NCBI RefSeq assembly: GCF_019331735.1 | Contig: NZ_JAHBBH010000005.1 | Span: 1 to 64,000, forward strand | From: Bifidobacterium miconis | GTDB lineage: Bacteria > Actinomycetota > Actinomycetes > Actinomycetales > Bifidobacteriaceae | Direction: 5' to 3' | Length of the DNA: 64,000 nucleotides | Part shown: one piece after another, positions 1 to 8,800 of the stretch | How positions within the stretch are numbered: position 1 is the first letter of the stretch | How the letters are laid out: each line of letters starts with the position of its first letter | Translations under genes and position numbers: made by a program | Notes under the pieces: model-generated | What the model saw: only the letters and a program-made list of their open reading frames with translations | The model's database searches: none | Told to the model about the DNA's origin: nothing

Positions 1-11
1 ACCCACAATCA

Positions 12-398
12 TTACGGGGCCAAGCAACAGCAAGGAAGGACCGCCCCGCGAGAAGCCGCCGCGACACCCCAAACCAAACCACACAACCCATACACACCAA
101 AACACAAAAAGCCGTCAACCCTCGCGCGCACCGCGTCGAACCGGTGATCCACTCGATTATTCGCAAACCGCAGCACCAAAAGACCCTCCAGCTCCAACTC
201 CCGGGTACATTCGGCATTTCTCACCTGTTGCTCCAAGGTGCAGCGGCCGCCGTCGAGTTCGACCACGAGTTTGGCTTTCGCACAGTAGAAATCAACAATG
301 TACCTGCCGACCGGTGTCTGCCGTTGCCAGCGCAAGGAGTGGGTTCTGAGGAATCGGTACCAGAGTTTTCGGAATGATGACGAGGCCCGGTTGCTCAC
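12..398 (-). pseudogene. DUF559 endonuclease-like protein, 5'-truncated remnant
   Basis: A 128-codon frame that opens with GTG. It carries the core of the DUF559 (very-short-patch-repair endonuclease-like) family: a KLWYRFLR stretch at residues 11-18, GRYIVDFYCAKAKLVVELDGG at about 31-51 (acidic active-site region DFYC and ELDG), and a VLRFANN ending at about 74-80. Family members normally have about 15-25 more residues before the LWYRFLR segment. Here the frame enters directly from a perfect palindrome (370-427), and the start codon lies in the palindrome centre, so the natural N-terminus seems lost. The tail after residue 95 is Cys/Gly-rich and unlike the family. No ribosome binding site is visible. 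Best read as a decayed remnant; a functional short form cannot be excluded. Confidence 0.6.
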
Positions 399-427
399 GT
401 GAGCAACCGGGCCTCGTCATCATTCCG
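370..427. terminator. 58-bp perfect palindrome, probable terminator of the DUF2252 gene
   Basis: Bases 370-398 are the exact reverse complement of 399-427 with no spacer, so either transcript could form a 27-29-bp stem with a minimal loop. It lies 22 bases past the stop codon of the minus-strand DUF2252 gene. No T tract follows on either strand, so the terminator role is inferred from position and stem strength. Confidence 0.65.
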
Positions 428-449
428 TCATGGCACGGGCCGTTTGCGA

Positions 450-1907
450 TCAGGAGGCGCAGTGCAGTTCGCCGGAGTCGATGAGCTGCTTGAACAGCGC
501 GTAGTCGGCGTCGTTCTGATCGGCGTAGGCGCTGGCGAACGAGGCGATCGCCTCGTCGAACGACTCGTCCTCGCCCACGTAGGACGCGATCGCGATGCGG
601 TCGCCGGTGCGCGCGTGCGCGTGCGCGAGGCACCGCGCGCACATGCGGCCCAGGTCGGACAGCGCCATGTCGTTGAGATGGTCGATGTCGATCGAGCCCT
701 TGCCGTTCCAGAACTGGCGCACGTAATAGTCGCGCGGGTGCCCGTCCTCGGCCATGAAGCTCGCCCAGCCGAGCAGCACGTCCGCGGTCGACTGGATCAG
801 CTTCTGACCCTGCACCACGCGTTCGCCGTGCGTGGCGTACGGGGAACGCCCCACGAACCGCTCCAGCACGGACTCGTTCGCCTCCTTCATCTGCAGCATG
901 AGCGGATCGTTGATGTCTCGGCCGGTCATGATCGACACCCACGCGCGCGTGCCCACCGAACCGACGCCCACCACCTTGCGGGCCGTGTCGTGATACGTGT
1001 AATGGCTGAGCACATGCCGGCGGTCCTCGTACAGCGAATGCCGGTAGCTGTTGAACAGGGTTTCCAGACGTCCCTGCAACGCCTCCAGATCGGCATAGTC
1101 GTGCAGCTCGTTGATCGGCGTGAGCTCCGGCGGCTTGGAACGGAAGCGCAGCTTGTCGCCGTCGCGGTACGTGAGCTTTGCGGCGGCGCGGTTGGAATCC
1201 TTGACGGCCGCCTTGTCGGCGGCATCGCGCAGCGTGCGGTTGCGCCGGCCGTTCATCGTGCGCTCGTAATGGTCGAGCGCGGCCTCCACGTCGATGTGGT
1301 CGTACCACACGTCCAGATAGTCCATCTGCGCGTACTGCATCAAATGGTCGCGGTACGAATGCACGCAGCGCTTGACCGCCGCACGCCGCTCCAGCTTGCG
1401 AATGCCGTTCGCACGCCCGCAGATCTCCACCGACACCGCCAGGCGCTTGATGTCCCACTCCCACGGGCCGGTCGTCGTCTCGTCGAAATCGTTGATGTCG
1501 AACACCAGGCGGTTCGACGGGGAACGGAACATGCCGAAATTGCCGATGTGCGCGTCGCCGACGGCCTGCACCGGAATGCCCGTGACCGGCGTGCGCGCCA
1601 GATCGTTCGCCATGATGAGCGCCGTGCCGCGGTAAAACGTGAACGGCGAGACGCTCATGCGCTGGTAGCGCAACGGGATCAGATCCTGCACGCGCACGCG
1701 CGACTGCTCCTCCAGCAGGCCGATCACGTCGCGGCGGCCCTCGCGCACCTGCCACAGCGCGTGGCTTTCCAGCGGCACGCGGAACCGGCGTTCGAGCCCG
1801 GCCTGCTCGCGTTCGGCCGGATTGTCGGCCTGACGCCACGACCGCATGTCGATGATGGGCCGGTCGGCGTTGGCCGAGGCCAGGATGTTGCTCTCATTCA
1901 CGCTCAT
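450..1907 (-). CDS. DUF2252 family protein
   Basis: A 485-residue protein matching the DUF2252 family by its characteristic blocks: RMSVSPFTFYRG (about 84-95), VGDAHIGNFGMF (about 115-127), FDINDFDE (about 135-142) and WEWDIKRLAVS (about 148-158). These resemble a kinase/APH-like fold with a histidine-aspartate motif (GDAHIGNF) and a DFD motif, but the biochemical role of the family is not established. There is no signal peptide or membrane segment, so it is probably cytoplasmic. It is transcribed divergently from glnA, with 71 bases between the start codons. The start codon (cat at 1905-1907) has only a weak purine-rich region in front. A long palindrome follows its stop. The family assignment is confident; the function is unknown. 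Confidence 0.85.
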   Translation of the reverse strand: MSVNESNILASANADRPIIDMRSWRQADNPAEREQAGLERRFRVPLESHALWQVREGRRDVIGLLEEQSRVRVQDLIPLRYQRMSVSPFTFYRGTALIMANDLARTPVTGIPVQAVGDAHIGNFGMFRSPSNRLVFDINDFDETTTGPWEWDIKRLAVSVEICGRANGIRKLERRAAVKRCVHSYRDHLMQYAQMDYLDVWYDHIDVEAALDHYERTMNGRRNRTLRDAADKAAVKDSNRAAAKLTYRDGDKLRFRSKPPELTPINELHDYADLEALQGRLETLFNSYRHSLYEDRRHVLSHYTYHDTARKVVGVGSVGTRAWVSIMTGRDINDPLMLQMKEANESVLERFVGRSPYATHGERVVQGQKLIQSTADVLLGWASFMAEDGHPRDYYVRQFWNGKGSIDIDHLNDMALSDLGRMCARCLAHAHARTGDRIAIASYVGEDESFDEAIASFASAYADQNDADYALFKQLIDSGELHCAS

Positions 1908-1978
1908 AATCCACTACCATACCGCGAACGGCTTGTGTTAACGAACGTCGTAACACGGCGATGGAACCATAGGGCGTT

Positions 1979-3316
1979 ATGGATAAACAGCAGGAGTTTG
2001 CGCTGCGCACGGTCGAGGAACGCGACGTGCGCTTCATTCGGTTGTGGTTCACCGACGTTCTGGGCACGCTGAAATCCGTGGCCATCGCGCCGGCTGAACT
2101 CGAGGCCGCGTTCGAGGAGGGGCTCGGCTTCGACGGTTCGGCGATCGAAGGCATGACGCGCGTTTCGGAGGACGACATGATCGTCCAGCCCGACCCGTCG
2201 ACCTTCCAGATCCTGCCGTGGCGCGGCGGTCCGCAGGGCACCGCGCGCATGTTCTGCGACATTCTCACCCCGGACGGCGAACCGTCGCTCGGCGACCCGC
2301 GCCATGTGCTCAAGCGCGCGCTCGCCAAGGCGAAGGAGAAGGGCTTCACGTTCTACGTGCACCCCGAAATTGAGTTCTACCTGTTCGAATCCCAGGACGA
2401 CTGGTCCAAGGCCCCGACCCCGATCGACGAGGGCGGCTACTTCGACCACGTGCCGCGCAGCCCCGGCATGGACTTCCGCCGCGCCACCGTGAACATGCTT
2501 GAGCAGATGGGCATTTCGGTGGAGTACTCGCACCACGAGGCCGGCCCCGGCCAGAACGAGATCGATCTGCGCTACGCCGACGCGCTGACGACGGCGGACA
2601 ACATCATGACCTTCCGCACGGTGGTCAAGGAGATTTCGCTGGAGCGCGGCATTCACGCCAGCTTCATGCCCAAGCCCCTCGCCGACGCGCCGGGTTCCGG
2701 CATGCACACCCACCTGAGCCTGTTCGAGGGCGACGCCAACGCCTTCTACGAGGCCGGGCAGGAGTTCAACATGTCGATGACGGCCCGCCAGTTCGCGGCC
2801 GGCATCCTCTACCACGCGGCCGAAATCTGCGCGGTCACCGACCAGTACGTCAACTCGTACAAGCGCCTGTGGGGCGGCAACGAGGCGCCGAGCTACATCT
2901 GCTGGGGCCACAACAACCGCTCCGCCTTGCTGCGCATCCCGCAGTACAAGCCCGGCAAGGGCAATTCCGCCCGCATGGAGTTCCGTGCGCTCGACCCGGT
3001 CGCGAACCCGTATCTCGCGTACTCGGTGCTGCTGGCCGCCGGCCTCGACGGCATCGACAAGCAGATGACGCTCGGCGAGCCGACCAGCGACGACGTGTGG
3101 GAGCTGACGGACGAGGAACGTCAGGCGATGGGCATCCAGCCGCTGCCGGAGTCCCTCGACGAGGCGCTCAAGATCATGGAGAAGTCCGACTTCGTGGCCG
3201 ATGTGCTCGGCGAGCACGCCTTCGAGTACTTCATCCGCAACAAGCGGCAGGAGTGGGAGGCGTACCGCAGTCAGGTCACGCCGTACGAGCTCAAGACGTA
3301 CCTGCCCAAGTTGTAG
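1979..3316 (+). CDS. glnA: Glutamine synthetase type I (GSI-alpha-like)
   Basis: Makes L-glutamine from glutamate, ammonia and ATP in the cytoplasm; the family forms dodecamers. At 445 residues it has the length of the short GSI-alpha class. It carries the beta-grasp start with FTDVLGTLKS, the GFDGSAIEGM block, the metal/glutamate signature around FMPKPLADAPGSGMHTHLS, and the ATP-binding region ending in SARMEFRALDP. The C-terminal part lacks the NLYDLP-type adenylylation loop of GSI-beta enzymes, so GlnE control of this copy is unlikely (inference). The terminator hairpin starts only 28 bases after the stop codon. Bifidobacteria often carry more than one glutamine synthetase, so it may not be the only one. 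Confidence 0.95.
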   Translation: MDKQQEFALRTVEERDVRFIRLWFTDVLGTLKSVAIAPAELEAAFEEGLGFDGSAIEGMTRVSEDDMIVQPDPSTFQILPWRGGPQGTARMFCDILTPDGEPSLGDPRHVLKRALAKAKEKGFTFYVHPEIEFYLFESQDDWSKAPTPIDEGGYFDHVPRSPGMDFRRATVNMLEQMGISVEYSHHEAGPGQNEIDLRYADALTTADNIMTFRTVVKEISLERGIHASFMPKPLADAPGSGMHTHLSLFEGDANAFYEAGQEFNMSMTARQFAAGILYHAAEICAVTDQYVNSYKRLWGGNEAPSYICWGHNNRSALLRIPQYKPGKGNSARMEFRALDPVANPYLAYSVLLAAGLDGIDKQMTLGEPTSDDVWELTDEERQAMGIQPLPESLDEALKIMEKSDFVADVLGEHAFEYFIRNKRQEWEAYRSQVTPYELKTYLPKL

Positions 3317-3326
3317 TATCGTCCTC

Positions 3327-4535
3327 ATGACCTCAACCAAGAACGCGGGTGCCGTCGGCACCCGCTTTTTTACGCTTCCCGTGATCACGCTCGTCGCGAT
3401 CAGCTTCATGCTGGGCATGAGCGAATTCATCGTCGTCGGCATCCTGCCCGACATCGCCAAGGGCCTGTCCGTGTCCGAAGTGACGGTCGGCAATCTCGTG
3501 TCGCTGTTCGCGTTCGTGTACGCGCCGGTCACGCCGCTCGGCTCCGCGCTGTCGGCGCGCTTCCCGCGCTTCGCCACGCACCTGACGCTCATGGGCGTCT
3601 TTCTCGCCGGCAACGTGCTGTGCGCGTTCGCGCCGAACTATGCCGTGCTCGTCGTCGCGCGCATCATGATCGCGCTCGTCTCCGGCACGCTGGTCGCGAT
3701 CGCCATGACGTACGCGCCCGACGTGACGACCGACAAGTACCGCACCAAGTTCATCGCATGGGTGTTCTCCGGTTTTTCGATCGCGTCGGTCGTGGGCGTG
3801 CCGGTCGGCACGTGGATTGCGAACACGTTCGGCTGGCGCTGGTCGTTCCATCTCATCGACGCGCTCACCGTCGCGCTCATCGCGATGATGCTCGTCGTGC
3901 TGCCGCGCAACAGCCATCTCATGAAGGTCGGTTTCCTCCCGCAGTTCCGTCTGTTCTTCGACGCGCGCATCTGGCTCGGCGTGCTGGCCGTCGTCTTCGG
4001 CGCGGGCTCCAGCTACGTGTTCTACACGTATCTGACGCCGATCATGCGCGACGAAATCCACGTTCCGGAACAGTATCTGAGCATCGGCCTCGTCATGTAC
4101 GGCGTCGCCTGCCTGTGGAGCAACCTGCACGCCGGCAAGCTCGCCGAACGCGGCAGGGGAGTGGAACCGCTCTACCACCTGCGCTGGGTGTTCCTCGCGC
4201 ACGGCGTGCTCCTGTGCTCGCTCGCGCTGGCCCGCGTGATTCCGGTCTACGGCGCGATCCTGCTCATCGTGCTCGGCATGTTCATGTACCTGTTCAACGC
4301 GTCGTCGCAGGTGCTGTACATGGACGTGGCCGCCGAGGCGCACCCCGGTTCGATGAACCTCGCCGCCTCGCTCAACTCCATGTCGTTCAACATCGGCATC
4401 GCGATCGGCTCGGCCGTCGGCGGTCTCGTCAACGACCACCTCGGCCTGACGTGGCTCGGCCCGTTCGGCGCGGTCTTCTCGCTGTGCGCGATCGCGACCA
4501 CGCTGGCGATGGGACGCTATCTCAAGAAGGACTGA
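3327..4535 (+). CDS. MFS transporter, DHA1 / AraJ-type efflux permease
   Basis: A 402-residue major facilitator permease with about 12 hydrophobic segments. It has the DHA1 features of sugar/drug efflux proteins: a first helix with ITLVAISFMLGMSEF, a RIMIALVSGTLVAIAMTYAP segment in helix 4, and a central cytoplasmic loop near residue 190 (LPRNSHLMKV). The likely role is efflux of a small molecule; the substrate is unknown. The start is uncertain. The ATG at 3327 has no ribosome binding site and only 10 bases separate it from the glnA stop. The glnA terminator (3345-3371) lies inside this reading frame. A GTG at 3381 would start just at helix 1 and just after the T tract, but it also lacks a clear Shine-Dalgarno sequence. 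Confidence 0.85.
   Translation: MTSTKNAGAVGTRFFTLPVITLVAISFMLGMSEFIVVGILPDIAKGLSVSEVTVGNLVSLFAFVYAPVTPLGSALSARFPRFATHLTLMGVFLAGNVLCAFAPNYAVLVVARIMIALVSGTLVAIAMTYAPDVTTDKYRTKFIAWVFSGFSIASVVGVPVGTWIANTFGWRWSFHLIDALTVALIAMMLVVLPRNSHLMKVGFLPQFRLFFDARIWLGVLAVVFGAGSSYVFYTYLTPIMRDEIHVPEQYLSIGLVMYGVACLWSNLHAGKLAERGRGVEPLYHLRWVFLAHGVLLCSLALARVIPVYGAILLIVLGMFMYLFNASSQVLYMDVAAEAHPGSMNLAASLNSMSFNIGIAIGSAVGGLVNDHLGLTWLGPFGAVFSLCAIATTLAMGRYLKKD
3345..3371 (+). terminator. Intrinsic terminator of glnA, inside the predicted MFS N-terminus
   Basis: A perfect 9-bp stem (GCGGGTGCC / GGCACCCGC) with a 3-base loop, followed by six T. This is a textbook Rho-independent terminator for glnA. It overlaps codons 7-15 of the MFS gene when that gene is read from the ATG at 3327. 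Confidence 0.9.
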
Positions 4536-4611
4536 CCGAACGGTCCGGAGAAGGAACGGCTGGAACGACCAATCCGGAACGGGCCGGAACGGGCCGGAAC
4601 CGTCTTTCGCG

Positions 4612-5787
4612 TCAGCGCATCGCGCCGAACCAGCTCTGGTAGATGATCGCGAAATTGCGGTTGCCGTAGCTCGAACACGTGTCGCCCTCGCCGGCCCCGG
4701 CCGCGAGCGCGGCGTCGTTCGGCTGGTACGGCGTGTAGATGTACAGCAACGCGGTCGCCTTGTTGCGGATATACACGTTCGTGCCGCCGCAGCTCGCGTT
4801 CGGATGGTACTGGATGTAGTTGAGCGCGTTCGCATGGTAGCCGTACCGGTCCTCGTGCGCGACGTAGTACCGGTAGCGCGCGGCCGAACCGTACACCTGA
4901 TTGAAGAAGCCCGCGTACTTCGGGTCGCAGCTGTCGTCGTCCGGACAGCTCAAGCCCATCGCGGCCTTGTACTGGAACGCGGTCGGCTTGGCTGCGGTGA
5001 CGAGCTGCTGCTCCTTCTGCAAGACGGTGAGCAGCACCTTGGGGCTGATGCCGCAGGCCTGCGCCGACTTGGCGATGATCGCGGCCGCGGTCTCCTTCTT
5101 CGCTCCCGTGTAGGCCGAGCAGTACTCGTCGTCCGGCTTGCCGGACGTGTCGAAGGTTTTGCTTTTGAGACACTGGTCGCCGGAGCAGCCGGTGCCGTGC
5201 TCGTCGAGGAACGACTGGATTTCGGCCTCGCTCATCGCGTTCGCGTTGAAGAACTGACCGTCGGAGATGATGTCGCCCGGGTCGAAGTCGTAGGTCTGCG
5301 TCAGCGCCAGCTGCCTCGCTTCGGCCGTGCGCACGGCGATGCGCCACTGGACGAAGCGCACGGAGAGCACGGACAGTGCGATGACGCAGATGGCGGCCGT
5401 CAGCGTCACGACTACGGTTTTGATGCGTTGCGCTGGCCTGAGCGTATGCCAGCGGCGCTTCCATCGCACGATGGGGGAGCGTTTGGAACGTTTGGACTGT
5501 CTGCGATAGCGGCTGTTGCCGGTCGCCTTGTCTGTTGTGCCTGCCTTTGTCTGTTGTGTCTGTGCTGTTTGTGCGGGCCGTGTTGATTGGGCTGCTGAAT
5601 GTGGCCGACGGCTGCCGCCTCGCTTTGCGGACGTCTTGCCGGTGGCGTTTTTTCGGGATGTTCCGGTTTTCTTGGTTGCGTTGCTGCGATTCTTACCCGT
5701 TGTACTGCCGTCGTTGTTGCGCCGGTATGCGCTTTTGCCTGTCGTATCGTCGTGCGATGTGTGATCCGTATGCTTCTGCTGTGTCAT
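4612..5787 (-). CDS. Membrane-anchored lysozyme-like (transglycosylase-like) protein
   Basis: A 391-residue predicted type II membrane protein. Residues 1-115 are Thr/Lys/Arg/Ser-rich, low in complexity and probably disordered in the cytoplasm. A single membrane helix lies at about 122-142. The outside domain carries a lysozyme-like pattern: CGISPKVLLTVLQKEQQLV (245-263, with E259 the candidate catalytic acid), AMGLSCPDD, and FFNQVYGSAARYRYY (294-308). Eight cysteines lie in the outer domain (201, 206, 223, 245, 281, 287, 333, 371), allowing four disulfides. The likely role is peptidoglycan cleavage or remodelling; this is inferred from pattern only. The start at 5787 is preferred over an upstream in-frame ATG because that extension would be encoded by the hrpA terminator hairpin. 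The ribosome site is weak. Confidence 0.65.
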   Translation of the reverse strand: MTQQKHTDHTSHDDTTGKSAYRRNNDGSTTGKNRSNATKKTGTSRKNATGKTSAKRGGSRRPHSAAQSTRPAQTAQTQQTKAGTTDKATGNSRYRRQSKRSKRSPIVRWKRRWHTLRPAQRIKTVVVTLTAAICVIALSVLSVRFVQWRIAVRTAEARQLALTQTYDFDPGDIISDGQFFNANAMSEAEIQSFLDEHGTGCSGDQCLKSKTFDTSGKPDDEYCSAYTGAKKETAAAIIAKSAQACGISPKVLLTVLQKEQQLVTAAKPTAFQYKAAMGLSCPDDDSCDPKYAGFFNQVYGSAARYRYYVAHEDRYGYHANALNYIQYHPNASCGGTNVYIRNKATALLYIYTPYQPNDAALAAGAGEGDTCSSYGNRNFAIIYQSWFGAMR

Positions 5788-5840
5788 CGCAGCGACATTG
5801 TAGTCGTCTCGGTTCGGCTGGCGGCGATACGCTCCAAGAC

Positions 5841-5886
5841 AAGACGAAACCGTCACGTCGATGGTTCGACGTGACGGTTTCGTCTT
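5841..5886 (-). terminator. Terminator hairpin after hrpA
   Basis: A 21-bp perfect stem (5841-5861 with 5866-5886) and a 4-base loop, 11 bases past the hrpA stop codon when read on the minus strand. It separates hrpA from the lysozyme-like gene downstream. Confidence 0.8.
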
Positions 5887-5896
5887 CGGCAAGGCG

Positions 5897-8800
5897 CTAG
5901 GCGAGCGCCTTCTTGATGCGGTTGAGGCTCACCGGCTTGGCGGTGCCGAGCTCCTGCGCCCACAGGGACACGTAGAACTCCTCGAGCATCCAGCGCGCGG
6001 CGGTCGCCTTCTTGTCAAGCTCCTCGTGCCGTGGGCCGGCCGGCTCGGCCTTGGCGCGGGCCTTGGCCTTGTCGACCAGCTGCCTCGCCTCGTCGGCCTC
6101 CCACGCCCAGCGCACGTCGCGGTTCTTGTCCGCCTTCGCCTTGGCCAGACGCAGCATGTCCGCCTGCAGATAACGGGGAATGTTCGTCAGCGCGTCCGGG
6201 GGAGCGGCCCCGACGAAGCCGGGGAACACGAGCGTCGCGATGTGCTCGCGCACCGACTGCAGCACCGACAGCATCGGCAGATCGGCTTTGCCGGACACGG
6301 CCTTGTCGACCTCCGCGTAGCGTTTGAGAATCGCGATCACGTCGTGCGCCACCGCGTACACGGTATCCTCGAAGATTTCCGTGACGCCGAGCACCGCGTC
6401 GGCGAGCGCATCGTCGTTCGGCAGCGTGTCCACCTTCGGCAGCAGTCGCTTGACCGCAGCCAGCTGCAGGTCCTCCACCAGATCCTTGGTGGACCGGTAC
6501 GGGGCCGAGGCGAGCATGAGCGCCTCCGTGCCGAGCCAGCGCGACGAGACGCGTTCGGACGGCAGCCGCAGCGCGTCGAGCGCGCCGTGCCAGAGCATAT
6601 CGGCGCGCGATTCGGTGGTCGCGCCCGCTTTGTGCAGCAGGTTCGCCTGTTCGACGAGCTTGCCCTGATCGGCGGCGCGGTCGGCCTGCTTCTTGACCAT
6701 CTGCCGCGCCGACGCCTCCGCTTCGGCCGCGAACCGGCGCTGCAGCTCGACCAGCGACTTGCCCGAGCCGAGCACCTTGACCGGGCCGCGCCCGCCGCGG
6801 CGCCCTCGCGCGTTCTTCGGCGCGGGCAGCTGCTGTTCGACCGCGAACGTCATGCGCAGATACGGCGACAGCTTCTCCCACAGATCGCCGGTGAGCACTT
6901 CGGGATGGATCTGCGCGCCGACAGTCGCGATCGCCGCCTGCGTGAACACGTGCGGCAGGTCGGGCCATGAGGCGGTTCCCGTCTCGTCCTCCGGCGGCAG
7001 GTTCGGCTTGCTGCGCTCGCCCGAACCGGGCAGGTCGGGATAATGCTCGTCGATCCACGCGCGGATCTTGCAGGCCGTGTCCGGCGCGGGCACGAACTGC
7101 ACGCGCAGCGCCTTCGGCAGCGACTTGATAAGCCCCACGATCAGCTCGTCGAGCAGACCGGGCACGTTCCAGCTGAACTGCGCGGGCGTGAGCCGCGAGA
7201 GCGCCTTGAGCGGGATATGCACGGTCACGCCGTCGTGCGGATCGTGCGGATCATACACGTAGCTCAGGCGCAGGTCGATCGGCTGGCCGTCCGTGCCGAG
7301 CGTATGCCAGTGGTCGGGATAGTCGGCAAGGCTCACCGATTCGGCCGCGGCGAGACGCTCGACCTTGTCCGGGTCGAAGTCGAGCAGATGCGGATGCTCG
7401 TCATGCTCCTTCTTCCACCATTTCGCCAGATCCGCCACGCACGTCACGTCGTTCGGAATGACGGACTGGTAGAAGTCGAACAGGTCCTCGTCGCTCACCG
7501 TTTCGGCCAACTGGCGCGTGCGGCTCGCATCGTCGGCCGCCTCGTCGAGAATGTCGCGGTTGCGACCCACGAACTCGTCGTAGCTGAACCGCTGCTGGAT
7601 ATCGCCCTCGACCAGGCCCTGCCGCAGCAGGAAGTCGCGCGCCTCGAGCGGGTTGATGCGACCCCACTGCACGGTGCGGTCCTGCACGATCGGCAGGCCG
7701 TACAGCAGCACCTTCGCGCTCGCGACGGCGGAGCCGCGCGAACCCGACCAGTGCGGCTCCGCGTACGTGGTGCGCGTGAGCTGGCCGGCCAGCGGCTCCG
7801 CCCATGCCGGGTCGATCGCCGCCGAGTAGCGCGCCCAAAGCCTGCTCGTCTCCACGAGTTCCGTGCTCATCACCCACGCGGGCGTGCTCTTGGCCACGCT
7901 CGAGGCCGGGAACAGGGCGAAATGCGTGCCGCGCGCGCCCTGATAGTCGTTCTTCGCCATCTTCTGCGCGCGCTTGATCGCCTTCGCGCGCGCCGCGCCC
8001 TTGAGCCCGGTGAAATCCGACGCCTTCGGCTCGCGGATGATCTGCATGCCCATCATCGAGAGCAGGCCGGCGAGCATCGACGTGTGGATGCCGCGGTCGT
8101 CCCACGAGCAGCGCAGCGAGCCGGCCGCCTGCTGGTTGATCGGCAGCTGGCGGATCTCCAGACCCGGCCTTGACGCGGGCTGCGGCGAGCCGACGGTGAA
8201 TTTCAGCTCATGGCACATGTCGGTGAGCTGGTTGACCAGATCCTTCCACTGGCGCACGCGCATCCAGCTGAAATACTCGGTTTTGCAGATGCGGCGCAGC
8301 GCCGAATTGCTCGGCTCGCCGTCCGCCTGGAAAATGCGGTCCCAAATGTTCAGGGCGGTCAGATAGTCGCTGGTCGGATCGGCGTAGCGGTTGTGGATGC
8401 GATCGGCCTCGTCGCGCGCCTCGTCCGGGCGTTCGCGCGGGTCCTGCAGGCTTAAAAACGCCACGATCACGAGCACCGCGGCCAGCGTGTCCGGCGTGGT
8501 CGACTTCGCGGCCTCGATCACCATGCGTCCCAGACGTACGTCGATCGGGATGCGCGCCAGCTGGCGGCCAACGTGCGTGAGCACCACCTCGCCGCGCTTG
8601 CGGGCCACGGCCTTGAGCTCGGTCAGCTCGTTGAAGCCGTCGGAGACGGCCTTCATGTCCGGCGGGTCGATGAAGCCGAAGTTCGTCACGTCCTCCGCCG
8701 TGCGCGCGACGCCCACCGACAGCATGTGCAGCACGACCGCGCCCAGCGACGTGCGTAGGATTTCCGGTTCGGTGAAGCGCGGCCGCGTCTCGTAGTCCTC

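Noticed and set aside
4575-4602. CCGGAACGGG tandem duplication after the MFS gene
   Set aside because: Only two exact copies of 10 bp in GC-rich DNA; likely chance or part of a weak terminator.
5788-5892. 35-codon N-terminal extension of the lysozyme-like protein
   Set aside because: The extension would be encoded by the hrpA terminator hairpin (5841-5886) and has no ribosome site.
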